From Lysobacterales bacterium (lineage in GTDB: Bacteria; Pseudomonadota; Gammaproteobacteria; Xanthomonadales; Ahniellaceae), in assembly GCA_016182785.1 (NCBI GenBank), contig JACPFU010000004.1, positions 62,001 to 126,000 of the forward strand: 64,000 nucleotides of DNA, in the 5' to 3' direction. Made by a program: the position numbers and the translations under genes. Below, in pieces: positions 25,774 through 34,915 of this stretch. The notes below the pieces were generated by a model that was not told where the DNA came from, ran no database searches, and saw only the letters and a program-made list of their open reading frames with translations. Each line of letters opens with the position of its first letter. Position 1 is the first letter of the stretch.

Positions 25774-26385
25774 ATGCCCGGTTCCCTGTTCATCGTTGCT
25801 GCCCCGTCCGGCTCCGGCAAGTCGACGCTGGTCAATGCGCTGCTGGCGCAGGAGCCGGGGATCTCGCTGTCGATTTCCTACACCTCGCGCGGACCGCGTC
25901 CGGGCGAGGAGGATGGCGTCCACTACCACTTCGTCAGCCGCGAGCGCTTCGAGGAAATGGCCGGCGAGGGCGACTTCTTCGAGTACGCGATCGTGCATGG
26001 CGACCTCAAGGGCACCGCGCGGCAGTCGGTGGAACCGCTGCTCGCGGCCGGCCAGGACGTGCTGCTGGAGATCGACTACCAGGGCGCGCAGCGCGTGCGC
26101 GCGCAGGTGCCGGCGGCGGTCAGCATCTTCATCCTGCCGCCGTCGCGGGCGGAACTGGAGCGGCGCCTGCGCACCCGCGCCAAGGACAGCGAGGCGACCA
26201 TCCTTCGCCGCCTGGCCGATTCGCGCAAGGAGATCGCGCATGCCTGGGAGTTCGATTACATCGTCGTGAACGAGCAGTTCGAGACCGCGCTGGCGCAGCT
26301 CGGGACCATCGTGCGCGCGACGCGTCTGCACCGGCGGGTGCAGCAGCAGCGCCTGAAGGGCCTGGTGGACGCCCTGCTGGCCTGA
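25774..26385 (+). CDS. gmk: Guanylate kinase
   Basis: GMP kinase of 203 residues that converts GMP/dGMP to the diphosphates. The P-loop is [16 protein letters not shown]; the GMP-binding region shows [21 protein letters not shown] and FFEYAIVHG; the lid and C-terminal elements ([46 protein letters not shown]) are all present. The gmk-rpoZ-spoT order is widely conserved in Gammaproteobacteria and links guanine nucleotide supply with (p)ppGpp metabolism. Confidence 0.97.
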   Translation: MPGSLFIVAAPSGSGKSTLVNALLAQEPGISLSISYTSRGPRPGEEDGVHYHFVSRERFEEMAGEGDFFEYAIVHGDLKGTARQSVEPLLAAGQDVLLEIDYQGAQRVRAQVPAAVSIFILPPSRAELERRLRTRAKDSEATILRRLADSRKEIAHAWEFDYIVVNEQFETALAQLGTIVRATRLHRRVQQQRLKGLVDALLA

Positions 26386-26436
26386 GCGAAAAACGCTTGC
26401 AGTCAAGGACTTGGGTGCAGGCCACCGACGGTCGCA

Positions 26437-26465
26437 TTGCCCACGGCGGCGCGCGCTGTTAGCCT
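26437..26465 (+). promoter_or_regulatory. Predicted sigma-70 promoter of rpoZ
   Basis: TTGCCC at 26437-26442 and TAGCCT at 26460-26465 are separated by exactly 17 bases, 45 bases before the rpoZ start. The -35 box resembles those proposed here for rpmE2, pilM and tktA. Confidence 0.45.
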
Positions 26466-26509
26466 GCGCGGCCGTTTTTCCCGTATCCAGCGTTTCCCAG
26501 GAGTGGCCC

Positions 26510-26806
26510 ATGGCCCGCATCACCGTCGAAGACTGCCTCGAAGTGGTCGACAACCGTTTCGAACTCGTGCTGATGGCGACCAAGCGCGCCCGCCAGATTG
26601 CCAAGGGCGCCGAAGCCCTGATCCCGAACGACAACGACAAGCCGACGGTGCTGGCGCTGCGCGAGATCGCCGGCCGCCACATCGACCAGGACATGCTGAA
26701 CGAGATCGAGCGCCAGGAACGCGAGCGCGCCGAGCGCGAAGCGCTGGAGTGGGCGGCGCAGGAAGTTGCCGACGACGATCTGGGCAAGGGTGGCGACGAC
26801 CTCTGA
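26510..26806 (+). CDS. rpoZ: RNA polymerase omega subunit
   Basis: Small subunit of 98 residues that binds the beta-prime subunit and helps assembly and (p)ppGpp response. The conserved core [33 protein letters not shown] and [15 protein letters not shown] is intact, followed by the usual acidic C-terminal tail. The start is the ATG at 26510 after CCCAGGAG; the longer frame from 26411 is not coding. It lies between gmk and spoT. Confidence 0.97.
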   Translation: MARITVEDCLEVVDNRFELVLMATKRARQIAKGAEALIPNDNDKPTVLALREIAGRHIDQDMLNEIERQERERAEREALEWAAQEVADDDLGKGGDDL

Positions 26807-26864
26807 TCGTCGGCTCCACGAAGTTCTGCAACACTCGGCTCCCCCGTCCATGAACTGAGGAGCC

Positions 26865-29036
26865 GTGCCGGTGACCGAGGCGATCGTCCGCGAACGCGCA
26901 GACGCGACCGCCATCCTGGCGGTCCACTGGCAGGCGCTGGCCGGCAAGCTCGCCGAGTACCTGGGTGCGGAGGCGCGCGCCCGCGTCGAGCACGCATTCC
27001 GTGTCGGCGCCGAGGCGCACCGCGCACAGACCCGCAAGTCGGGCGAGCCCTACATCACCCATCCGCTGGCGGTCGCCGGCATCCTCGCCGACATGCGCCT
27101 GGACGTCGACGGGCTGTGCGCCGCGATCCTGCACGACACCCTCGAAGACACGCCGCTGTCGCGCGCCGAACTCGCGGCGCAGTTCGGCGCCGATGTCGCC
27201 GAGCTGGTCGATGGCGTCACCAAGCTCGACAAGGTCCAGTTCCGCGATCGCCAGGAAGCGAATGCGGAGAGCTTTCGCAAGATGATGCTGGCGATGGCGC
27301 GCGACCTGCGCGTGATCCTGATCAAGCTCGCCGACCGCCTGCACAACATGCGCACGCTGGATGCGATGAGCGACGAATCGCGCCGCCGCATCGCGCTCGA
27401 AACGCTCGAAATCTATGCGCCGATCGCGCAGCGCCTCGGCATGAACGCGATCAAGGCGGAACTGCAGAACCACGGGTTCGCCGCCTACCACCCGCTGCGT
27501 CACCGCGTGCTCGAAGAGCGCCTGCGCCAGCTCTACGGCGACCGCCGCGAAGGCATGGCGCGCATCCAGCGCACCATCGGCGAGAAGCTGGAGCACGAGG
27601 GCATCCCGGCGCGGCTGGTGTCGCGGGTGAAGTCGCCGTACTCGATCTATACCAAGATGAAAGCCGAGCACAAGACGCTGGCGCAGGTGCTCGACGTCTA
27701 CGGGGTGCGCGTGGTGGTGCGCGAGACGATGCAGTGCTACATGGCGCTCGGTGCCGTGCATGCGCTGTTCAAGCCGGTCGATGGACGCTTCCGCGATTTC
27801 ATCGCGATGCCGAAGGCGAACGGCTACCAGAGCCTGCACACGGTGCTGTTTGGACCCGGCGGCACGCCGATCGAGGTGCAGATCCGCACCGAGGACATGG
27901 ACCTGCTGGCCGAGCGCGGCATCGCCGCGCACTGGGCGTACAAGAGCGAGGGCGCCGCCGGCAACAACGCCCAGTCGCGCGCGCGCGAGTGGGTGGCCGG
28001 GCTGGTCGATGCGCAGGCGCGCGCGCACTCCTCGATCGAGTTCGTCGAGCACGTCAAGGTCGACCTGTTTCCGGACGACGTCTACCTGTTCACGCCCAAG
28101 GGCGACATCCTGGCGCTGCCGCGCAACGCCACCGCGCTCGACTTCGCCTACGCCGTGCATACCCACGTCGGCGACCACGCGGTGGCGGCGCGCGTCGACA
28201 AGAAGCTGGTGCCGCTGCGCACGCGCCTGGCCAGCGGGCAGTCGGTCGAGATCATCACCGCCGCGAGCGCGCAGCCGCAGATCGGCTGGCTTGAGTTCGT
28301 GGTGACTTCCAAGGCGCGCACCGCGGTGCGCCATGCGCTCAAGCAGATGCAGCACGAGGATGCGATCGAGATCGGCCATCGCCTGCTCGATCGCGCGCTC
28401 GAGGCGCTCGGCAGTTCGATCGAGCAGATCCCGCCGGCGTTGCTCGATGCCTACCTGCAGGAACACCGCTTGCGGCGGGTCGAGGACCTGGTCGCCGAGA
28501 TCGCGCTTGGCAACCGCATGCCACAGCAGGTCGCGCATGCGCTGGTGCGCGACAGCAGTGCCGCTGAGCCCGGCGCCGGCGGGCGCAGCCAGGAGAAGAT
28601 CCTGGTTTCCGGGGCCGAGCGCGGCGTGGTCACCTTCGGCAATTGCTGCCACCCGCTGCCGGGCGACGACATCGTCGGCTACCTCTCGGCCGGGCGCGGC
28701 ATCGTCGTGCACCAGGCCGAGTGTCCGAACATCCCGGAGTTCCGCAAGAACCCGGACCGCTTCGTCGAGATCGCCTGGGATCGCGAGATCAGCGGCGATT
28801 TCAAGGTCGCGCTCAAGGTCGTGGTCGACAACAAGCCGGGTGTGCTCGCGACCGTCGCCGCGGCGATCGCCGAGTGCCAGTCGAACATCGACACCGTCGA
28901 GTATCAGGAACGCGATCTGCGCACCGCGGCCATGCTGTTCGTGATCGAGGTCAAGCACCGCAAGCACCTGGCCGAGGTGCTGCGCCGCCTGCGGCGTGCG
29001 CCGGTGGTGCATGCGGTCAGTCGTTACGTCGGCTGA
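26865..29036 (+). CDS. spoT: Bifunctional (p)ppGpp synthetase/hydrolase SpoT
   Basis: RelA/SpoT homologue of 723 residues. The HD hydrolase domain is intact (GEPYITHPLAVAGILADM, CAAILHDTLEDT, LIKLADRLHNMRTL). The synthetase domain has VKSPYSIYTKM and GRFRDFIAMPKANGYQSLHT; the R-F-R-D signature is the RxKD-like type of bifunctional enzymes rather than the ExDD type of RelA. TGS (VYLFTPKGDILALPRNATALDFAY), a conserved-cysteine region (VTFGNCCHPLPGDDIVGY) and a C-terminal ACT domain follow. The start is a GTG at 26865 or, less likely, 26871. As the hydrolase it should be essential if a RelA is present elsewhere. Confidence 0.95.
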   Translation: MPVTEAIVRERADATAILAVHWQALAGKLAEYLGAEARARVEHAFRVGAEAHRAQTRKSGEPYITHPLAVAGILADMRLDVDGLCAAILHDTLEDTPLSRAELAAQFGADVAELVDGVTKLDKVQFRDRQEANAESFRKMMLAMARDLRVILIKLADRLHNMRTLDAMSDESRRRIALETLEIYAPIAQRLGMNAIKAELQNHGFAAYHPLRHRVLEERLRQLYGDRREGMARIQRTIGEKLEHEGIPARLVSRVKSPYSIYTKMKAEHKTLAQVLDVYGVRVVVRETMQCYMALGAVHALFKPVDGRFRDFIAMPKANGYQSLHTVLFGPGGTPIEVQIRTEDMDLLAERGIAAHWAYKSEGAAGNNAQSRAREWVAGLVDAQARAHSSIEFVEHVKVDLFPDDVYLFTPKGDILALPRNATALDFAYAVHTHVGDHAVAARVDKKLVPLRTRLASGQSVEIITAASAQPQIGWLEFVVTSKARTAVRHALKQMQHEDAIEIGHRLLDRALEALGSSIEQIPPALLDAYLQEHRLRRVEDLVAEIALGNRMPQQVAHALVRDSSAAEPGAGGRSQEKILVSGAERGVVTFGNCCHPLPGDDIVGYLSAGRGIVVHQAECPNIPEFRKNPDRFVEIAWDREISGDFKVALKVVVDNKPGVLATVAAAIAECQSNIDTVEYQERDLRTAAMLFVIEVKHRKHLAEVLRRLRRAPVVHAVSRYVG

Positions 29037-29073
29037 GACCGGATAGCATCGCGTTTTCGACTGCGGAGGCGGC

Positions 29074-29454
29074 ATGCGCGAGATCATCCACACCGACCAG
29101 GCTCCGGCCGCGATCGGCACCTATTCGCAGGCGGTGAAGTGCGGCCGCACCGTCTACCTGTCCGGGCAGATCCCGCTCGACCCGGCGACCGGGCAGCTGG
29201 TCGAGGGTGCGATCGAGCTGCACATCCGGCGCGTGTTCGACAACCTGCGGGCGTTGTGCGTCGCTTCTGGCGGCGATCTCGCGCACATCGCAAAGCTCAA
29301 CGTGTTCCTGACCGACCTCGGCCATTTCGGCGAAGTGAACCGGATCATGGCCGAGTATTTCCAGGCGCCCTATCCGGCTCGCGCCGCGCTTGGCGTGGCT
29401 GCGCTGCCGCGCGGTGCGCAGGTCGAGATGGATGCGGTCGTCGTTCTGGACTGA
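29074..29454 (+). CDS. ridA: RidA family enamine/imine deaminase
   Basis: Protein of 126 residues of the YjgF/YER057c/UK114 family that hydrolyses reactive 2-aminoacrylate and related enamines. It contains [55 protein letters not shown], the catalytic Arg in [20 protein letters not shown], and the terminal EMDAVVV. The start ATG follows GGAGGCGGC. It sits in the usual spoT-ridA-recG order. Confidence 0.95.
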   Translation: MREIIHTDQAPAAIGTYSQAVKCGRTVYLSGQIPLDPATGQLVEGAIELHIRRVFDNLRALCVASGGDLAHIAKLNVFLTDLGHFGEVNRIMAEYFQAPYPARAALGVAALPRGAQVEMDAVVVLD

Positions 29455-29460
29455 ACGCGC

Positions 29461-31533
29461 ATGAGCGACGCCGCGTCGCGGCCGTTGGCGGAGTTGCGCG
29501 GCGTCGGACCGGCGACCGCCGAGGCGCTGGCACGGCTTTCGCTGCATACGCTTGCAGACCTCTGGTTCCATCTGCCGCTGCGCTACGAGGACCGCACCCG
29601 GATCAAACCGATCCGCGACCTGCGTGCCGGTGAGAGCGCCCAGGTCGAAGGCGTGGTCGATGCGGTCGAGCGCGGGTTCCGGTTCCGGCCGCTGTTGCGC
29701 GTGGTGCTGTCCGACCGCAGTCACGCGACGCTGAGCCTGCGCTTCTTCCATTTCTCCAAGGCGCAGGCCGAGGCGTTTCAGCCCGGCCTGCGGCTACGCG
29801 TCCATGGCGAAGTGCGCGAGGGACCGGCCGGGCTCGAGATCGTGCATCCGCGCTACCAGCGCGTGCAGCCGGACACGCCGCTGGAGACCGCGCTGACGCC
29901 GGTCTATCCGGCCGGCGAAGGCATCGGCCAGACGACCTTGATCCGGCTCGCCCGGATTGCACTCGCGGCGCTGCCGCCGGACGACATGCTCGATCTGGCG
30001 CCGGCGATGTTGCACGGTGGCGCCGGTCTGCCGGGACTGGGTGCCGCGCTGCGCCTGTTGCACGCACCGCCCGCCGACGCGGACATCGCCGCGCTGGTCG
30101 CACGCACGCATCCGGCACAGCAGCGGCTGGCGTTCGACGAGTTGCTCGCGCACCAGGTCGGCTTGCGTCGTCTGCGCCGCCACCTGCGCGCGATTCCGGC
30201 ACCCCGGATTCGCCCCGATCCGGCACGCCGCCGCAGTTTTCTGGAGGCGCTGCCGTTCGCGCTGACGCGCGCGCAGCGCCGGGTGCTGTCCGAGATCGAC
30301 CGCGACCTGGCCGCGAGCACACCGATGCTGCGGCTGGTGCAGGGCGACGTCGGCTCCGGCAAGACCGTGGTCGCCGCGCTGGCCGCGCTCGCGGCCGCGG
30401 ACGCCGGTGCGCAGACCGCGGTGATGGCGCCGACCGAACTGCTGGCCGAGCAGCACCTGCGCAACTTCCGGCAATGGCTGGAGCCGTTCGGGCTGCGCGT
30501 GGTGTGGCTGGCGGGCAAGGTTGGCGGTCGCGCCCGCGCGCAGGCACTGGCCGCCATCGCCGCCGGTGCCGAAATCGTGATCGGCACCCATGCGCTGATG
30601 CAGGAGGGGGTGGCATTCGCCAACCTCGGCCTCGCCATCATCGACGAACAGCACCGCTTCGGCGTGCACCAGCGTCTGGCGTTGCGCAACAAGGGGCGCG
30701 ACGCCGCGCGCACGCCGCACCAGCTGGTGATGACGGCAACGCCGATTCCGCGCACGCTGGCGATGGCCGCCTACGCCGACCTCGATGTCTCGGTGATCGA
30801 CGAACTGCCGCCCGGTCGCACGCCGGTGCAGACGGTCGCGGTCTCCGACGCCCGTCGCGACGATGTCGTCGAGCGCATCCGCGTCGCCTGCGCCGAGGGA
30901 CGCCAGGCGTACTGGGTCTGCCCGCTGATCGAGGAGTCCGAACAGCTCGAAGCCAAGGCCGCGCAGGCCACGTTCGAGGAACTGCGCGCGGCACTGCCGG
31001 AACTGAGCATCGGTCTGCTGCACGGACGCATGCGACCGCGCGACAAGCAATCGGTGATGGACGCCTTCAAGCTGGGCGAGATCCGGCTGCTGGTGGCGAC
31101 CACGGTGATCGAGGTCGGGGTCGATGTCGCGAACGCCAGCCTGATGGTGATCGACAATGCCGAGCGACTGGGCCTGGCGCAGCTGCACCAGCTGCGCGGG
31201 CGCGTCGGCCGTGGCGCCGCCGTCTCCAGCTGCGTGCTGATCTGGCAACCGCCGCTGTCGCCGTTGGCGCGCGAGCGCATCGCGGTGATGCGCGCCAGCA
31301 ATGACGGTTTCCGGATCGCCGAGAAGGACCTGGAACTGCGCGGTCCGGGCGAGGTCGTCGGCACCCGTCAGACTGGCCAGCTGAGCTTCCGCGTGGCGGA
31401 TCTGGTGCGCGATGCGGCAGTGATGCCGGCGGTGGCCAAGGCTGCCGACTGGCTGCTCGAACACGATGCGCGCGCCGCCGACGCGCTGGTGGCACGCTGG
31501 ATCGGCGTGGCTGTCGAATACGCAGAGGCCTGA
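29461..31533 (+). CDS. recG: ATP-dependent DNA helicase RecG
   Basis: Branch-migrating helicase of 690 residues that reverses stalled forks and processes Holliday junctions. The wedge/OB domain occupies the N-terminal third (LRGVGPATAEALARL, DLWFHLPLRYEDRTR). The motor domains follow with Walker A GDVGSGKTVVAALAAL (about residue 294), DEQH box IIDEQHRFGV (about 393), TATPIPRTLAMAAYADLDVS, VATTVIEVGVDVANASLMVI and QLHQLRGRVGRG. The gene starts seven bases after ridA. Confidence 0.96.
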   Translation: MSDAASRPLAELRGVGPATAEALARLSLHTLADLWFHLPLRYEDRTRIKPIRDLRAGESAQVEGVVDAVERGFRFRPLLRVVLSDRSHATLSLRFFHFSKAQAEAFQPGLRLRVHGEVREGPAGLEIVHPRYQRVQPDTPLETALTPVYPAGEGIGQTTLIRLARIALAALPPDDMLDLAPAMLHGGAGLPGLGAALRLLHAPPADADIAALVARTHPAQQRLAFDELLAHQVGLRRLRRHLRAIPAPRIRPDPARRRSFLEALPFALTRAQRRVLSEIDRDLAASTPMLRLVQGDVGSGKTVVAALAALAAADAGAQTAVMAPTELLAEQHLRNFRQWLEPFGLRVVWLAGKVGGRARAQALAAIAAGAEIVIGTHALMQEGVAFANLGLAIIDEQHRFGVHQRLALRNKGRDAARTPHQLVMTATPIPRTLAMAAYADLDVSVIDELPPGRTPVQTVAVSDARRDDVVERIRVACAEGRQAYWVCPLIEESEQLEAKAAQATFEELRAALPELSIGLLHGRMRPRDKQSVMDAFKLGEIRLLVATTVIEVGVDVANASLMVIDNAERLGLAQLHQLRGRVGRGAAVSSCVLIWQPPLSPLARERIAVMRASNDGFRIAEKDLELRGPGEVVGTRQTGQLSFRVADLVRDAAVMPAVAKAADWLLEHDARAADALVARWIGVAVEYAEA

Positions 31534-31542
31534 GGAGATGCA

Positions 31543-32475
31543 ATGCAACGACTGCTGATCGACACCGACCCGGGCGTGGATGATGCGCTGGCGCTGCTGA
31601 TGGCCTACGCCCACGCCGACACCACCATCGAGGCGCTGACCATCAGTGCCGGCAATGTCGGTCTCGCGCACACCGTGCGCAACGCGCTCAGCCTGGTGGA
31701 ACTGGTGGGCGCCGCAACGCCGGTGTTTGCCGGTTGCGCCGGGCCGCTGGTACGTCCGGCCGAGGACGCCGCGTTCGTGCATGGCCGCGACGGGTTCGGC
31801 GACGCTGGCCTGGCGGCGCCGCGGAGACGGCCCGAGCCCGAGCCCGCAGCCGCGGCGATGGTGCGGCTGGCGCGGGCGCACCCGGGCGAGCTGACCTTCG
31901 TCATGCTCGGGCCGCTCAGCAACCTGGCGCTGGCGTTGCGGCTCGATCCGGAGCTGCCGCGACTGGTGCGGCGCCTGGTCGTGATGGGTGGCGCCGTGCA
32001 TGGCCACGGCAATGTCTCGCGCGTGGTCAGCGAGTTCAACTTCCATTTCGATCCCGAGGCCGCAGCCTGCGTCGTCGACGCCTGGCCGCAGCTGGAGCTG
32101 GTCGATTGGGAGGCGACGTTGCGCCACGGGCTGGCGTTCTCCGAACTTGCGGGCTGGCTCGCTGGCGGCCAGCAGGTGGCGCGCTTCTATGACGCGATTT
32201 CGATCAAGACGCGCGACTGGATGCGACTGCGCCGCAACCTCGACCGCTGGCACGCGGCCGACGCGCTGGCGATGGCCGTGGTGCTCGATCCCGGCGCCGT
32301 CGAACAGTGGGAAACGCGACCGCTGCGCATTGAGCTGGATGGGGCGCTGACCCGCGGCATGAGCGTGGTGGACTGGTCGCGGCGCACCGATTGGCGCGAG
32401 CAGGCGCGAATCCTGGTGCGCTACCGGGTCGAGCGGTTCGCCGAACTGGTCAAGATGGCGCTCACAGCCCATTGA
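31543..32475 (+). CDS. Inosine-uridine preferring nucleoside hydrolase
   Basis: Calcium-dependent ribonucleoside hydrolase of 310 residues. The N-terminal metal-binding cluster LLIDTDPGVDDALALLMAY (residues about 4-22), the central FVMLGPLSNLALALR and VVMGGAVHGHGN, the sugar-binding EFNFHFDPEAA and the C-terminal WHAADALAMAVVLDP (metal Asp) are all visible. The exact base preference cannot be read. The ribosome site GAGGAG precedes the ATG. It follows recG by nine bases and may be read through from it. Confidence 0.9.
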   Translation: MQRLLIDTDPGVDDALALLMAYAHADTTIEALTISAGNVGLAHTVRNALSLVELVGAATPVFAGCAGPLVRPAEDAAFVHGRDGFGDAGLAAPRRRPEPEPAAAAMVRLARAHPGELTFVMLGPLSNLALALRLDPELPRLVRRLVVMGGAVHGHGNVSRVVSEFNFHFDPEAAACVVDAWPQLELVDWEATLRHGLAFSELAGWLAGGQQVARFYDAISIKTRDWMRLRRNLDRWHAADALAMAVVLDPGAVEQWETRPLRIELDGALTRGMSVVDWSRRTDWREQARILVRYRVERFAELVKMALTAH

Positions 32476-32522
32476 TTGCAAAGGGGCAACGCTCCAGATC
32501 CGATCCGGGCGCCGCGACTCCC

Positions 32523-32551
32523 TTGCCAACTGGCGCCGATCTGACTAGGAT
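32523..32551 (+). promoter_or_regulatory. Predicted sigma-70 promoter of rpmE2
   Basis: TTGCCA at 32523-32528 and TAGGAT at 32546-32551, spacer 17 bases, 30 bases before the rpmE2 start. This is the clearest -35/-10 pair in the window. Confidence 0.6.
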
Positions 32552-32581
32552 GCGCCTCTTTTTTACGGCCGGTTCCCCGTC

Positions 32582-32827
32582 ATGAAAGCTGACATCCATC
32601 CCAAGTACCACGAAGTCGTGTTCCACGACGTCACCGCCGATTTCAAGTTCCTGACCCGCTCGACCATGTCGAGCAAGGACAAGACCACCTGGGAAGACGG
32701 CAAGGAATACCCGCTGGTCAAGCTCGAACTGTCCTCGGCTTCGCATCCGTTCTATACCGGCAAGCACAAGATCGTGGACACCGGCGGTCGACTCGAGAAG
32801 TTCCGCAAGCGTTACGCGGCAAAGTAA
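32582..32827 (+). CDS. rpmE2: 50S ribosomal protein L31 type B
   Basis: Ribosomal protein of 81 residues. The sequence [49 protein letters not shown] and [11 protein letters not shown] is the type B (zinc-free) form: it lacks the four cysteines of type A L31 and has the longer central insertion. In some bacteria this form replaces the zinc-containing one during zinc limitation. Here nothing Zur-like is evident upstream, and the promoter looks constitutive, so it may be the only L31. A terminator hairpin follows. Confidence 0.96.
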   Translation: MKADIHPKYHEVVFHDVTADFKFLTRSTMSSKDKTTWEDGKEYPLVKLELSSASHPFYTGKHKIVDTGGRLEKFRKRYAAK

Positions 32828-32862
32828 TTCGTCCGGCGCAGGATCGCGCCGCACGGGGCAAG

Positions 32863-32899
32863 CAAACGCCGTGGCCGCAAGGTCGCGGCGTTTGTCTTT
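32863..32899 (+). terminator. Rho-independent terminator of rpmE2
   Basis: Stem CAAACGCCG / CGGCGTTTG enclosing a GC-rich loop, followed by TCTTT, 36 bases after the rpmE2 stop. Confidence 0.7.
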
Positions 32900-32988
32900 G
32901 CGGCGTTTGCAAAAGCACGTGGCGAGCGTGGGAATCTCCGGGGCTCGTGCGATAATGCGCGGCGAACAAACGAACGAAGGAGTGCCCA

Positions 32989-34281
32989 GTGTCGAACCAT
33001 AGTGTGCAGGTCAGCGACAGCAGCAACGGACGTAGCGCCACCCTGCCGGTTGTCAGCGGCAGCGTCGGTCCGGCAGCCATCGACATCGGCAAGCTGCACA
33101 AGGAAACCGGCCTGTTCACCTACGACCCGGGCTTCATGTCGACCGCCAGCTGCCGCAGCGCGATCACCTACATCGACGGTGACGCCGGCGTGCTGATGTA
33201 CCGCGGCTACCCGATCGAGCAGCTGGCGAAGCACTCCAACTTCCTCGAAGTCGCCTACCTGCTGATGAATGGCGAGTTGCCGAGTGCGGCGCAGTTCAGC
33301 ACCTTCGAGCACGAAGTCACGCACCACACGATGATGCACGAGGCGGTCAAGAGCTTCCTCGGTGGCTTCCGCCACGACGCGCACCCGATGGCAATGCTGT
33401 GCGGCATGATCGGATCGCTCGCCGCCTTCTATCACGACTCGCTCGACATCGACGATGCCGAGCAGCGCCGCCTTGCCGCGGTGCGCCTGATCGCCAAGGT
33501 TCCGACCATCGCCGCCGCCTGCTACCGCTATTCGATCGGCTGGCCGAACCGCTATCCGCGCAACAACCTCGACTACTGCACGCGCTTCCTGCACATGATG
33601 TTCGAGGTGCCTTCCGAGCCGCTGGTCCTGCCGCCGGTCGCGGCCAAGGCGCTCGATCTGCTGTTCATCCTGCACGCCGACCACGAGCAGAACGCGTCGA
33701 CTTCGACGGTGCGCATGGTCGGGTCGACCGGCGCGAACCCTTACGCCTGCGTGGCCGCCGGCATCGCCGCGTTGTGGGGGCCCGCGCATGGCGGCGCCAA
33801 TGAGGCGGTGCTGACCATGCTGAACGAGATCGGCAGCGCCGACCAGGTCGGCAAGGCGATCGAGAAGGCCAAGGACAAGAACTCCGGCTTCCGCCTGATG
33901 GGCTTCGGCCATCGCGTCTACAAGAACTTCGATCCGCGCGCGACCATCATCCGCGAGATGTGCCACAAGGTGCTGAACGACCTCGGCGTCCACGACCCGC
34001 TGCTGGAAGTGGCGATGAAGCTGGAAGAGGCGGCGCTCAAGGATTCCTACTTCATCGAGCGCAAGCTGTACCCGAACGTCGATTTCTACTCGGGCCTGAT
34101 CTACAAGGCGCTCAACATCCCGACCGAGATGTTCACGGTGATGTTCGCGATCGCGCGCACCGCCGGCTGGGTCGCGCATTGGCTGGAGCAGAACGTCACG
34201 CCGGACGCGAAGATCGGGCGTCCGCGCCAGGTCTACACCGGCGCGCCGGCGCGCGACTACGTCGCCATCGGCCAGCGCTGA
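32989..34281 (+). CDS. gltA: Citrate synthase
   Basis: Type II (hexameric, Gram-negative) citrate synthase of 430 residues that condenses acetyl-CoA and oxaloacetate at the entry of the TCA cycle. Catalytic and binding segments are [52 protein letters not shown] and [14 protein letters not shown] (catalytic Asp). The start is a GTG at 32989 after GAAGGAG. A good extended -10 (TGCGATAAT, ending at 32956) lies 32 bases upstream, so it has its own promoter. Confidence 0.97.
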   Translation: MSNHSVQVSDSSNGRSATLPVVSGSVGPAAIDIGKLHKETGLFTYDPGFMSTASCRSAITYIDGDAGVLMYRGYPIEQLAKHSNFLEVAYLLMNGELPSAAQFSTFEHEVTHHTMMHEAVKSFLGGFRHDAHPMAMLCGMIGSLAAFYHDSLDIDDAEQRRLAAVRLIAKVPTIAAACYRYSIGWPNRYPRNNLDYCTRFLHMMFEVPSEPLVLPPVAAKALDLLFILHADHEQNASTSTVRMVGSTGANPYACVAAGIAALWGPAHGGANEAVLTMLNEIGSADQVGKAIEKAKDKNSGFRLMGFGHRVYKNFDPRATIIREMCHKVLNDLGVHDPLLEVAMKLEEAALKDSYFIERKLYPNVDFYSGLIYKALNIPTEMFTVMFAIARTAGWVAHWLEQNVTPDAKIGRPRQVYTGAPARDYVAIGQR

Positions 34282-34299
34282 AGCGGTCGCGGCCGCCGC

Positions 34300-34908
34300 T
34301 CAGCGGTGCGAGTCGCGATCAAGCAGTTCGAGCAATGCAGGCAGGCTCGCGCGCGGCATCGGACGGTCGCTGATGCGCGAGAGCGGTGCTTGGCGCATGC
34401 ACGAACGCGGAAGGATGGTCAGGTCGATGGTGCGCTCGTCGGCGTCAAAGCGCAGCACCGGAAACGCGGCGTTCTGCGATCGCGAGAGGCGCAGCACGCG
34501 GTCGTCCTCGTCGCAGGGGATGCGGTGTTCCTCCAGGAAGCGCAGTACTGCGGATGGGTCGTCCTCGTAGAGGTGCAGGCAGACTGCGGAGTGGCGGTCG
34601 GCAGTACCTTCCAGCACCGCGCCGACCAGGCGCGGCTCGAAACGCGCCAGGAAGCGCATCGCTTCCACCGCGACCAGCCGCAACTCGCGCAGGCACTGCG
34701 GTTGCGAGTCGGATTGGAACAGGCGCTGGTAGTCGCGCAACGCGGCTTCGATCTCGCGGTTCGACGGCAGGTCGCGCTCGTCGCTGGTTCCGCTCTGTTC
34801 CGCGGCCTTGCGCTTGGCGAGGCCGTAGTCGCGGATGCCTTGCTCGGCGACGATGCGTGCCGCGGCCTGGGCCAGTTGTGCACGGAGCTCGCTGCGGCGT
34901 CGGTCCAT
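34300..34908 (-). CDS. Conserved hypothetical protein, possible nucleotidyltransferase-like fold
   Basis: Soluble protein of 202 residues of unknown function. The N-terminal 80 residues are helical and charged (RSELRAQLAQAAARIVAE, LAKRKAAEQSG). The middle reads FEPRLVGAVLEGTADRHSAV followed by CLHLYEDDPSAVLRFLEEH. This G-x-x-x-x-G-T-x-x-x-x-S-x-x-x-L-x-L arrangement is reminiscent of minimal nucleotidyltransferase folds, but no D-x-D metal pair is evident. The start was placed at the ATG at 34906-34908, seven bases after the stop of mrcA, so it is probably the second gene of that operon. Confidence 0.75.
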   Translation of the reverse strand: MDRRRSELRAQLAQAAARIVAEQGIRDYGLAKRKAAEQSGTSDERDLPSNREIEAALRDYQRLFQSDSQPQCLRELRLVAVEAMRFLARFEPRLVGAVLEGTADRHSAVCLHLYEDDPSAVLRFLEEHRIPCDEDDRVLRLSRSQNAAFPVLRFDADERTIDLTILPRSCMRQAPLSRISDRPMPRASLPALLELLDRDSHR

Positions 34909-34915
34909 GCGCGTC

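Noticed and set aside
26520-29120. Open frame of 866 codons opposite rpoZ and spoT
   Set aside because: Spans three genes on the other strand and shows only low-complexity Arg/Asp/His-rich sequence.
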